11,103 nt of DNA from Bacteroidota bacterium (lineage in GTDB: Bacteria > Bacteroidota > Bacteroidia > Chitinophagales > Chitinophagaceae), in assembly GCA_023412975.1 (NCBI GenBank), contig JAEZRB010000135.1, forward strand, positions 1-11,103, given 5' to 3'. Below, piece after piece: positions 1 to 6,401 of the stretch. How positions within the stretch are numbered: position 1 is the stretch's first letter; every line of letters begins with the position of its first letter. The notes beneath the pieces were generated by a model that was not told the DNA's origin, did no database searches, and was given only the letters and a program-made list of their open reading frames with translations. A program made the position numbers and the translations under genes.

Positions 1-178
1 CGTTTTACGCTTATGCAAAATTTCCAATAAACCTGCCATCATACCTGTTCGGAAGAAATTTTATCATAAAAGCACAACAAAAAACGTTAAGTAACATTAA
101 GACAATAGTTGAACAAACTGCACAATAATACTATTTCGCAAAAAAAAATACGCCATTTTAGCTTATTCACAGGATGTG

Positions 179-186
179 TATATTTG
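179..186 (+). promoter_or_regulatory. Putative Bacteroidota -7 element upstream of the DinB-like gene
   Basis: The bases TATATTTG match the Bacteroidota -7 consensus TAnnTTTG exactly. The -33 side is weak: a TTTA sits about 20 bases upstream instead of TTTG. If used, transcription would begin near 193 and leave a leader of about 80 bases before the ATG at 275. This argues against the alternative upstream ATG at 176, which would lie before the transcript start. This is a motif match only. Confidence 0.4.
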
Positions 187-274
187 TTTCGGAAAAACAG
201 TTATTTCACAGACTGACGTTAGCGGTAATTTTAAAAACTCAGTTCAAAAAGTCTTCCAACCATTAACAATTTCT

Positions 275-733
275 ATGTTGAATAGTCTATTAGCGAACTT
301 TTACGAAAGGGATCTAAACAAAGTAATAGATGAATTAAATCAATTTAAGAGAGAGGAAGATATTTGGAAGACTCAGGGCTCAATAAACAACTCCTGTGGT
401 AATTTAACATTACACATTATTGGCGGGCTAAATTATTTCGTGGGGACACAATTGGCCAATACCGGATACGTCCGAGATCGAGTGAGGGAATTCTCATCGA
501 AAGGTGTTGACAGAACAGTTCTTGTATCCGAGTTAAAAAAACTTATTCAGTTGATTAAAGCAACTTTACTATCCTTGACTGAGGAGGATATGAAATCTGA
601 GTTTCCAATAATGTTTGATGACGCGAAAAATTCAAAAAGTTATGTGCTGACACAATTGTTAGTCCACTTAAATTATCATCTTGGCCAAATAAATTATTTG
701 AGGCGGGTCTTCGATAATCGACTAAGACACTAA
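275..733 (+). CDS. DinB-like / DUF1572 family protein
   Basis: This small cytoplasmic protein (152 aa) resembles the DUF1572 branch of the DinB/YfiT superfamily, which are four-helix-bundle putative metal-dependent enzymes. Residues of the family type are visible: an N-terminal helix (MLNSLLANFYERDLNKVIDE), an N-S-C-G-N-L-T-L-H segment ending in His47, and a C-terminal H-L-N-Y-H-L-G-Q-I-N-Y segment with His131 and His135. These three histidines fit the usual metal-binding triad. The frame is open back to an ATG at 176, but the extra 33 residues do not look like the family, and a good -7 promoter match lies at 179-186. I therefore chose the ATG at 275, where family members begin; no Shine-Dalgarno sequence is present, which is normal for this phylum. 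The natural substrate of this subfamily is not known. The gene stands alone, without an operon partner. The superfamily is fairly sure; the exact reaction is unknown. Confidence 0.8.
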   Translation: MLNSLLANFYERDLNKVIDELNQFKREEDIWKTQGSINNSCGNLTLHIIGGLNYFVGTQLANTGYVRDRVREFSSKGVDRTVLVSELKKLIQLIKATLLSLTEEDMKSEFPIMFDDAKNSKSYVLTQLLVHLNYHLGQINYLRRVFDNRLRH

Positions 734-798
734 TAGGAAAAGAAACAATACTAGCGCTAACATGAACTGTGTAAAAACCAAGAAAAATACCAGGTTTT

Positions 799-1008
799 TT
801 ATGGCCTAGCTAAACAGTAATTTGTTTTCATGGCATTCATGCTGCACATATATAGCACATCCCTTAAGTTTTTGCCTCCCCGCTTGTAGATCCTGGGCTT
901 ACCCTGGATGCTACTGCCACTGCTGTATTGGGTAGGACTCAGCCCGGCAAAACTGATTAGCTGGTCATGGCATTCAGATATTTTACTTACCTTTGACGTT
1001 ACTATTGA
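799..1008 (-). pseudogene. C-terminal remnant of an IS110-family transposase
   Basis: Reading the minus strand from 1008 to the stop at 799-801 gives 69 open codons with no start codon that fits the family. The peptide includes DQLISFAGLSPTQYSSGSS, then IQGKPRIYKRGGKNLRDVLY, then MCSMNAMKTNYC. This is the typical C-terminal half of the IS116/IS110/IS902 (Transposase_20) domain, where the AGLSP...SG.SI.G...I.KRG...LR..LY pattern is conserved. An in-frame stop at 1009-1011 cuts it off, and nothing resembling the N-terminal DEDD catalytic half is present in the window. It is therefore a decayed fragment, not an active element. IS110 elements usually lack terminal inverted repeats, so the original boundary cannot be placed. 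It directly abuts the higBA genes on the opposite strand. No catalytic activity is expected. Confidence 0.8.
988..995 (+). promoter_or_regulatory. Putative Bacteroidota -7 element for higBA
   Basis: TACCTTTG matches TAnnTTTG exactly and lies 24 bases before the higB ATG at 1020. No clean TTTG is seen at the -33 position; the nearest resemblance is CTGG at 961-964. The element lies within the antisense strand of the IS110 remnant. The predicted transcript start, near 1001-1003, supports the ATG at 1020 over the in-frame ATG at 993. Motif match only. Confidence 0.4.
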
Positions 1009-1019
1009 TTAACGTTGGT

Positions 1020-1301
1020 ATGATCAAAAGCTTTGGCAATAAAGAAACAGAGAGGATTTGGGCAGGTGAAAGAGTGAAAAAGCTTCCGATACCAGTGCAG
1101 GAAATCGGAAGAAGAAAACTCAGGATCTTAAATAATGCTGTGGATCTCAACGACCTCAGAATCCCTCCGGCTAATAGACTGGAAAAACTCGCTGGCAACC
1201 TTAGAAATTTTTACAGCATCCGTATTAACGATCAATGGAGAATGATTTTCAAATGGAATGCTGGCAATGCATCCGAAGTCGGGACTATTGACTACCATTA
1301 A
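1020..1301 (+). CDS. higB: HigB-type toxin, RelE/ParE superfamily mRNA interferase
   Basis: This is a toxin of the HigB family (93 aa, the usual length). Family members cleave mRNA on translating ribosomes and are held inactive by the partner antitoxin. The sequence has the full family pattern: MIKSFGNKETERIW at the start, GERVKKLP near residues 16-23, DLRIPPANRLEKLAGN at 45-60, the YSIRINDQWRMIFKW strand at 65-79 with Arg68, Arg74 and Trp73, and the closing DYH at 91-93. The frame is also open from an ATG at 993, but the family starts at MIKSF and a -7 promoter match lies at 988-995, so I chose 1020. The gene precedes its antitoxin by 10 bases in the toxin-first order typical of hig loci. 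The antitoxin probably represses the shared promoter. The family is secure; activity is inferred, and no inactivating change is seen. Confidence 0.93.
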   Translation: MIKSFGNKETERIWAGERVKKLPIPVQEIGRRKLRILNNAVDLNDLRIPPANRLEKLAGNLRNFYSIRINDQWRMIFKWNAGNASEVGTIDYH

Positions 1302-1311
1302 AAATATTAAT

Positions 1312-1611
1312 ATGGCAACTCTTAAAAACATACACCCAGGTGAAATATTGATGGAGGAATTCTTAGTTCCATTTGAAATAACGGCCTACAAACTCTCAAA
1401 AGATATAGGAATTCCACAAACCCGAGTATCTGAGATCCTTAAAGGAAATAGAAGGATTACTGCAGACACAGCCCTTAGGTTAAGCCAGTATTTCGGAAAT
1501 TCTGCAAAGTTTTGGCTTGGACTTCAGGATGATTTTGATCTTGAAGAAGAAAAACGTGCAAAAGAACAAGAAATTAATGCAATTAAACCTTGGTCAAAGA
1601 ACGCCGCATAA
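1312..1611 (+). CDS. higA: HigA-type antitoxin, XRE-family HTH protein
   Basis: This is the antitoxin and DNA-binding autorepressor of the HigBA pair (99 aa). The N-terminus MATLKNIHPGEILMEEFL is a hallmark of the HigA/VapI group. It is followed by an XRE helix-turn-helix at about residues 23-50 (ITAYKLSKDIGIPQTRVSEI, then LKGNRRIT) and the family motif TALRLSQYFGNSAKFWLGLQ at 53-72. The C-terminal tail is charged and ends in KPWSKNAA. The frame is open upstream to an ATG at 1258 that overlaps higB, but the family start is the ATG at 1312, 10 bases after the higB stop, which is what I annotate. By analogy with studied hig loci it should bind HigB and repress the promoter upstream of higB. No palindromic operator stood out near 960-1019. 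Confidence 0.93.
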   Translation: MATLKNIHPGEILMEEFLVPFEITAYKLSKDIGIPQTRVSEILKGNRRITADTALRLSQYFGNSAKFWLGLQDDFDLEEEKRAKEQEINAIKPWSKNAA

Positions 1612-1831
1612 CATCGGTGACAGTTGCACAACCCCTTTAAAGTCAGGCTTTTTGATTTTTATAAGTTTGGATTGTTTTCTTTTTAGTGTTGAGGCTGGCC
1701 AGGGATAGCTGTAGCGGCAACTAATAAAGTAACAACTGTTTTTCAATATACGATTTACCCCGGCATCTCCCCCACTGCGTCTCCAAATCAAGTGAAAATT
1801 GCTTAGGAACCGCCATGTGTGTGAAAGTCGA
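1612..1831. other. Intergenic gap between convergent higA and mutS2
   Basis: This 220-base spacer separates two genes that point at each other. I see no coding frame with family resemblance, no tRNA and no convincing terminator hairpin. A short AAAG...CTTT pair near 1637-1650, followed by T-rich sequence, is too weak to call. On the minus strand, the bases after the mutS2 stop do not encode an Smr domain. Confidence 0.5.
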
Positions 1832-3937
1832 TTATTCTTCCTTTACCTTTTCTTTTACGACGACCAGGTCTTTTAATTCGACCTGCATCGGCAACATGCC
1901 AATTTTTACAACAGCTCTTTTGCCCCGTAGCTCCATCACCTGCCCTACCTGGTGATTTCGTTTCATCTTAACCTTATCACCAATATTGATGTCGCCACCC
2001 ACTTCATCAAACTTCGAATCGATCTTCCGCTGCATCCGGTTGGCCGCTTTTTTCTCATTCTTTTTAAACAATAAGGCTTCCATCTGTCCGATCACTTTAT
2101 TCTTATTTTCTTCTTTTCGCCATTCCAGCTGCAGCTGCCTGAGCTTTCGCTCCATATCACGCAGGTAGTTGATCTTTTCCGCCGCGATCTTATTTTGCTC
2201 TTTTAAGATGGCCAGTTGCTGCAAATGTCTTTCCTTATCCAGCACCTGCTGCATTTCCTTTTTAAGCTTTTCATTTTCCCTGACAAGCTTATTCAGCTCC
2301 AGTTCTTTTTTCTCCAGTTCCTTTAGATCCTGTTCGGTACGGTTTAATAATTTATCGAGGCGGAACTGGTCCTGGTCTACCAGCTCGCGGGCCTGGTTTA
2401 TCAATCGTTTATCGAGACCAATTCTCTCCGCAATGGAAAAAGTGTAAGAGCTACCGGGTTTACCAATGATAAGTTTATATAGCGGTCTCAGGTTTTTCTC
2501 GTCAAACCCCATGGCACCGTTAATGATACCCGCTGTTTTGCCCGCCATCACTTTTAAATTCAGGTAATGCGTGGTCACAATACCCAAAGCATGTTTTTTA
2601 GCCAGTTCCTGCAAGATCACCTCAGCAAATGCACCGCCCAGGTTGGGATCACTTCCACTGCCCAGTTCGTCAATAAAGAAAAGTGTTTTGCCATTCGCAT
2701 TTTCCATGAAATGCTTCATGTGAAGTAAATGGCTGCTGTAGGTACTGAGTTCGAACTCGAGGCTTTGTGTATCGCCGATATGGATCATCAGTTGTTTGAA
2801 TATTCCAAATCCCGACGAAGGGTGTACAGGAACCAGCAAGCCACTTTGCACCATCATCTGCAAAAGTCCGACTGTTTTAAGAGTAACTGTTTTTCCACCT
2901 GCATTGGGTCCGCTGATCACCAGTATTCTTTGCTTCTCGTCTAGGGTGATGCTTACCGGGATCGTCGGTTTGCCAGCTTTTTGATTGTAGAGATAAAGTA
3001 AAGGGTGAACGGCCTGCACCAAATGAATTTGCGCTTTATCGGCAACAACCGGGAACTCACCCTGGATCTCTATCGCTAATTTAGCTTTGGCGCGAATGAA
3101 ATCATATTTGCCAACAATACCGTGGTAGGTGTTGAGCAGCGCTGCATGAACAGCCAGGCTTGCTGTGAGATCCCGAAGTATTCGATAAACTTCTTTTCGT
3201 TCTTCATTTTCCAATTCACCTACTTCATTGTTCAGACCGATCGTTTCTTCCGGTTCTACAAAAGCTGTCTTTCGGCTTTCGCTCTCTCCATGCAGGATAC
3301 CTTTCACGGTACGTTTCTGTTCGGCAAATACCGCCAGTACCCGCCTCCCATTCATAAAACTTTCTTCTATTTCTGCGAGGTAACCCTGTTTGTTTAGTTT
3401 CGAAACGATCCGGTCGAAAACCCTTCTCAGTTCATTTCTTTTGCGGTAAAGATTCATGCGGATATCCCGCAGCTCAGAGGAAGCAGTATCTTTTACCTGT
3501 CCATATTCGTCGATAACGGCGTCAATGATACTGATAATAGCTTTTTCATAATGGGTATCCGCAATTACCTGTGCCAGCCCTCCATAGGCTGTCCGGCGCT
3601 CATTGTCGAACCAACGGAATATTCTCTCTATACTTTCCGCGAGTTTTCGCAGCATCAGCAATTGCTCGCCCGACAAAACCGCACCCGGGATTGATAGTAA
3701 CTTTAACTCTTTGGCAAGATTGAGAATATAGTCATTGGGGAAATAAATGCTGTTTTGTAATAATATTTTGTATTCGTGGCTTTGCCTGAGTTCAGTATCG
3801 ATAAATTCCTTACGGGTATGGATGCGGAGTTCCTCCGCCCTTTTTCGGGCCAAATCGGTCTGGCAATAATTAGCCAGTAGTGATTTTATTTTATCGAATT
3901 CCAGTTGTAAATAAGCCGACTCCGGGAATAATTTCAT
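1832..3937 (-). CDS. mutS2: MutS2-family ATPase lacking the Smr domain
   Basis: This is a MutS2 (MutSII) family DNA- or ribosome-associated ATPase of 701 aa. The N-terminal core/lever region covers about residues 1-300 and includes the MutS2-type start MKLFPESAYLQLEFDKI. The ABC ATPase follows with Walker A GPNAGGKT at 343-350, a conserved TYSSHLLHMK segment at 399-408, Walker B TLFFIDELGSGSDP at 418-431 and the H-loop TTHY at 455-458. A long coiled coil lies at about 525-615, and a KOW-like segment (NIGDKVKMKRNHQVGQVMEL) occupies about 651-695, where the protein ends. Canonical MutS2 is about 780 aa and carries a C-terminal Smr nuclease domain, which is absent here. Family members suppress recombination or split collided ribosomes; the Smr-less form should bind and hydrolyse ATP but cannot cut through Smr. 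MutS2 proteins lack the mismatch-recognition domain of MutS1, so a mismatch-repair role is unlikely. The start codon is 10 bases from the tandem repeat at 3948-4402. It seems to be transcribed alone. Confidence 0.9.
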   Translation of the reverse strand: MKLFPESAYLQLEFDKIKSLLANYCQTDLARKRAEELRIHTRKEFIDTELRQSHEYKILLQNSIYFPNDYILNLAKELKLLSIPGAVLSGEQLLMLRKLAESIERIFRWFDNERRTAYGGLAQVIADTHYEKAIISIIDAVIDEYGQVKDTASSELRDIRMNLYRKRNELRRVFDRIVSKLNKQGYLAEIEESFMNGRRVLAVFAEQKRTVKGILHGESESRKTAFVEPEETIGLNNEVGELENEERKEVYRILRDLTASLAVHAALLNTYHGIVGKYDFIRAKAKLAIEIQGEFPVVADKAQIHLVQAVHPLLYLYNQKAGKPTIPVSITLDEKQRILVISGPNAGGKTVTLKTVGLLQMMVQSGLLVPVHPSSGFGIFKQLMIHIGDTQSLEFELSTYSSHLLHMKHFMENANGKTLFFIDELGSGSDPNLGGAFAEVILQELAKKHALGIVTTHYLNLKVMAGKTAGIINGAMGFDEKNLRPLYKLIIGKPGSSYTFSIAERIGLDKRLINQARELVDQDQFRLDKLLNRTEQDLKELEKKELELNKLVRENEKLKKEMQQVLDKERHLQQLAILKEQNKIAAEKINYLRDMERKLRQLQLEWRKEENKNKVIGQMEALLFKKNEKKAANRMQRKIDSKFDEVGGDINIGDKVKMKRNHQVGQVMELRGKRAVVKIGMLPMQVELKDLVVVKEKVKEE

Positions 3938-3947
3938 ATTTCAGTCT

Positions 3948-4110
3948 CCAGTCATTAAACCGCAAATTTCGGGAAGTTTGGCGGCTTATTTATAGCTCCG
4001 TGCCCCTCGTGCAAAACTCCGTGCCTTCCGTGACCAAAAAAGGACACGATGTACACGAAGGAAACACGAGGAACACGGAGATTTATTAGCAGGGATTATT
4101 TACCGGGTTT
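3948..4110. repeat. Tandem repeat copy 1 (163 bases, internally deleted)
   Basis: This is the copy closest to mutS2. It starts with CCAGTCATTAAAC and ends with TTACCGGGTTT. Its second half is almost identical to copy 2, with two substitutions and one fewer A in the A-run. It lacks about 16-17 bases of the AT-rich segment seen in the other copies (the GATTTCATAGTATATAAATC region). Both 12-base arms of the inverted repeat seen in copy 2 carry substitutions here. It lies within the expected promoter/leader region of mutS2, starting 11 bases upstream of its ATG. Confidence 0.9.
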
Positions 4111-4290
4111 CCAGTCATTAAACCACAAATTTTCGGAAAGTTTAATATTACTGTGATTTCATAGTATATAAATCCCCCGTGTCCTTCGTGCAAATCTCCG
4201 TGCCCTCCGTGACCAAAAAAAGGACACGATGTACACGAAGGACACACGAGGAACACGGAGATTTATTAGCAGGGATTATTTACCGGGTTT
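4111..4290. repeat. Tandem repeat copy 2 (180 bases, most intact)
   Basis: This full-length unit begins with CCAGTCATTAAACCACAAA. It contains a 12-base perfect inverted repeat (GTGTCCTTCGTG at 4179-4190 and CACGAAGGACAC at 4234-4245) and a second 11-base perfect one (AAATCTCCGTG at 4192-4202 and CACGGAGATTT at 4254-4264). The pairs are interleaved (A-B-A'-B'), so both stems cannot form in a simple nested fold. The CTCCGTG/CACGGAG words recur many times. No reading frame resembling a protein is present. Confidence 0.92.
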
Positions 4291-4402
4291 CCAGTCACTA
4301 AACCACAAATTTTCGGAAAGTTGAATGTTACTGTGGTTTCATAGTATATAAATCCACCGTGTCCTTCGTGCAAAACTCCGTGCCCTCCGTGACCAAAAAA
4401 AG
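4291..4402. repeat. Tandem repeat copy 3 (5' portion only)
   Basis: This copy begins with CCAGTCACTAAACCACAAA and follows copy 2 through the A-run and AGG at about 4403, with 6 substitutions in about 113 bases. The second half (the ACACGATGTACACGAAGG part) is missing. At the junction the sequence changes to the GC-rich hairpin that terminates the susD operon, so the A-run of the repeat doubles as the T-tract of that terminator on the minus strand. Confidence 0.9.
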
Positions 4403-4425
4403 GCCGGCTGCGTCTGCAACCGGCC
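4395..4425 (-). terminator. Intrinsic terminator of the rok-susC-susD operon
   Basis: On the minus strand GGCCGG (4425-4420) pairs with CCGGCC (4407-4402). The stem extends by a G-T wobble and three further pairs around a 4-base loop, giving about 10 pairs in all. Seven Ts follow immediately (the A-run at 4395-4401 on the plus strand). It lies about 48 bases past the susD stop. On the plus strand the hairpin is followed by As, so it terminates only the minus-strand transcript. The bases 4426-4473 between it and susD hold nothing else recognisable. Confidence 0.85.
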
Positions 4426-4473
4426 AAAAACAACTGCTTAACGAGAAACGAAGTTGTATATAAATTATCCTGA

Positions 4474-6378
4474 TTAATGTTTGGCCCACCACAATGGTGT
4501 CAACACTTCATCCGGACCACCCAGGGCAGTAACCGCCTGTTCGTATCCAGCCGCGTTGCTTGAAGGCAGGCTTGATGGATATTTCAGGCGTTGTGGGAAG
4601 AATTTCACATTACTTGTCATGTAGTTGCCGGCATTAAGTGCAGGCATATTTACAAGCGGATTTTCTAAAGCAGGATTTTCGAAGAACGGTAATCCAAGGC
4701 GACGATGATCACTCCAGGCTTCAAGAGGCAGCCATGGTGTATGCGCGATGAATTTCTGGGTAATGATCTTTGTGAGTTGATCATTCTTAACTGTGCCGTT
4801 CTTATAAAGGTGATTGACCGGATACAAGATATTGGCTGTTCCGGCTGTATTGGTATAACCATCGACAAAATCCATGCTATGTGAAGCTGGAGGCTCAGCA
4901 GTATGATTCCATGCTACTGACGTGCCTACCCTATTATACTCAGTAGATGTCTTATAATCAGATGCGAAATCGGAAACGCCCCAATATGCGAAGTTGGCAT
5001 CGATACCTGCTTCGTAAGCTGCCTGGCCGCTCATAGGTACAGTCCAGCCTCTTACAGCAGCTTCAGCCAGGAGGAAATATGTTTCCCAATTGGCGAAGAA
5101 GATACGTTTGCTGGTGCTGTTACGGAACTGATGTCCGTGACGGGGTATAGCGCCATTATGAGCCCTGACCTGGTTCTTAGCACCCTTCGCACCCCAATCA
5201 CCATTCACAGGAGCATTCCATGTATATTTCGCATCGAGTGTTTTCACCACATTACCAGCATCATCTACCAGGTTACGTTCTGTTGTTTTAGCACTGTTAT
5301 CCCAGGAAGGATAGGCGTTGAAATCAGGATTATCAAAATCACCAGGGATAATATAGGCCTTATATGCCCTCGGATCAATAGCGTAAGGAAGGCCATCCAG
5401 CCAATAGCCTGCAGAAGGATCATTGGTCATGGTGGTGAAATGGTTTAAAAATCTCAAACCAATATAATCCGCGTCTTTAATAGCAGAATGCATAGTTGCA
5501 GGCAGCTGGTCTTCAGATTTAATACCACCCAGGCCAATAAAAATATTATTGATGGTTGATGACATCTGGTAATAATTCCATTCCCTGGTCATTACACCGG
5601 TCAGGGCATCCCAGCCTGGCTTTTCTGCTACCTGGAATACATCGTCGGCAGCGGTCAGCAGCGGTAAAGCAGCTGCAGATTCAAACTCTGATTTGGCCTT
5701 ATTTTCGTCTACTTCTGAAAGGCGCATAGCCAGTCTCAGACGCATTGAATTGGCATATTTCTGCCATTTGGCATAGTTGAAACCATAAGCCTGGTCAAAC
5801 TTCGCAGCAGGACCGGTAACTGACAGATCCAGTTTGGATGAAGCGTCTTTCAATTCTTCCAGCAAGAAATAGTAAACGGTTTTCACATCAGAAAACTCGG
5901 GGTTAACACCCTGGAAAGCGTTGATGGGAATAGGACCGAAATTATCAGCCAGCTCACTCATCAGGTATACTCTCCAGATACGGGCTACCTGGAGCAGGTT
6001 GTTCGTATATTCTTTGATATTACCTGCAGCGATTTGTTTTTCTGCAACCTGGATACCGGTGTTGATGCCATTGAGCCATCCGCCCATGTACCCGTTACCA
6101 TAGTAATCACTTGACCAGCCATCGTTGTAGCCGCCAACGGAAATACCGCCGCCAAATTGCTGGCGCCCCGCTGTTTTCCAATAGAGCACATATATCCGCT
6201 CAGAAATATGTGGGTCCATCTGGCTGCCAACGATTGACCCGTTGATAAAATATTCTACCTGCACCTGACTTTCGGTCACCAGGTATGGATCCTGGTTTAT
6301 CTCTTCAAATTTGTTACATCCACCCAGCAATACGGCAGCTGCGAGGGGAATGCCGGTATATTTTAAAATCGATTTCAT
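4474..6378 (-). CDS. SusD/RagB-like nutrient-binding outer-membrane lipoprotein
   Basis: This is a surface lipoprotein (634 aa) that acts as the lid and ligand-binding partner of the adjacent SusC-like channel. The signal peptide ends in the lipobox LLGGC with Cys21 as the lipidation site, followed by NKFEEINQDP, a common SusD start. Further SusD-type segments (the SusD-like_2 subgroup in style) are VARIWRVYLMSELADNFGPI at 131-150, which belongs to the TPR-like helices, KWQKYANSMRLRLAMRLSEV at 204-223, and a late PLEAWSDHRRLGLPFFENP segment typical of the family C-terminal region. The length is slightly above that of many SusD proteins. It lies 23 bases after susC in the usual susC-susD order, and a strong terminator follows. 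The ligand cannot be told: no glycoside hydrolase, peptidase or sulfatase gene is visible. SusD-like proteins serve glycans mostly, but some serve other nutrients. Confidence 0.93.
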   Translation of the reverse strand: MKSILKYTGIPLAAAVLLGGCNKFEEINQDPYLVTESQVQVEYFINGSIVGSQMDPHISERIYVLYWKTAGRQQFGGGISVGGYNDGWSSDYYGNGYMGGWLNGINTGIQVAEKQIAAGNIKEYTNNLLQVARIWRVYLMSELADNFGPIPINAFQGVNPEFSDVKTVYYFLLEELKDASSKLDLSVTGPAAKFDQAYGFNYAKWQKYANSMRLRLAMRLSEVDENKAKSEFESAAALPLLTAADDVFQVAEKPGWDALTGVMTREWNYYQMSSTINNIFIGLGGIKSEDQLPATMHSAIKDADYIGLRFLNHFTTMTNDPSAGYWLDGLPYAIDPRAYKAYIIPGDFDNPDFNAYPSWDNSAKTTERNLVDDAGNVVKTLDAKYTWNAPVNGDWGAKGAKNQVRAHNGAIPRHGHQFRNSTSKRIFFANWETYFLLAEAAVRGWTVPMSGQAAYEAGIDANFAYWGVSDFASDYKTSTEYNRVGTSVAWNHTAEPPASHSMDFVDGYTNTAGTANILYPVNHLYKNGTVKNDQLTKIITQKFIAHTPWLPLEAWSDHRRLGLPFFENPALENPLVNMPALNAGNYMTSNVKFFPQRLKYPSSLPSSNAAGYEQAVTALGGPDEVLTPLWWAKH

Positions 6379-6401
6379 ATAATTTGTTTTAGCTTTTTTA
6401 A

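Noticed and set aside
1..42. Minus-strand coding start (MMAGLLEILHKRKT) leaving the window on the left
   Set aside because: Only 14 codons are visible, with no promoter or family signal, and a competing frame in the same bases looks equally plausible.
176..274. N-terminal extension of the DinB-like protein from the ATG at 176
   Set aside because: The extra 33 residues do not resemble the family, and an exact -7 promoter motif at 179-186 lies after this ATG.
773..799. AAAAACC...GGTTTTT inverted repeat after the DinB-like gene as a terminator
   Set aside because: The stem is 7 pairs, five of them A-T, with a 13-base loop and only one extra T after it, and it overlaps the end of the transposase remnant. 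Too weak to call.
2169..2447. Plus-strand open frame rich in Ser, Phe and Cys opposite mutS2
   Set aside because: It is the antisense shadow of the Lys/Glu-rich coiled coil of MutS2 and has no family resemblance.
3880..4089. Plus-strand open frame across the mutS2 start and repeat copy 1
   Set aside because: It is half antisense mutS2 and half repeat DNA, with no protein-like pattern.
3948..4402. CRISPR array
   Set aside because: The units are about 180 bases long and continuous, without unique spacers between short repeats, and no cas gene is present.
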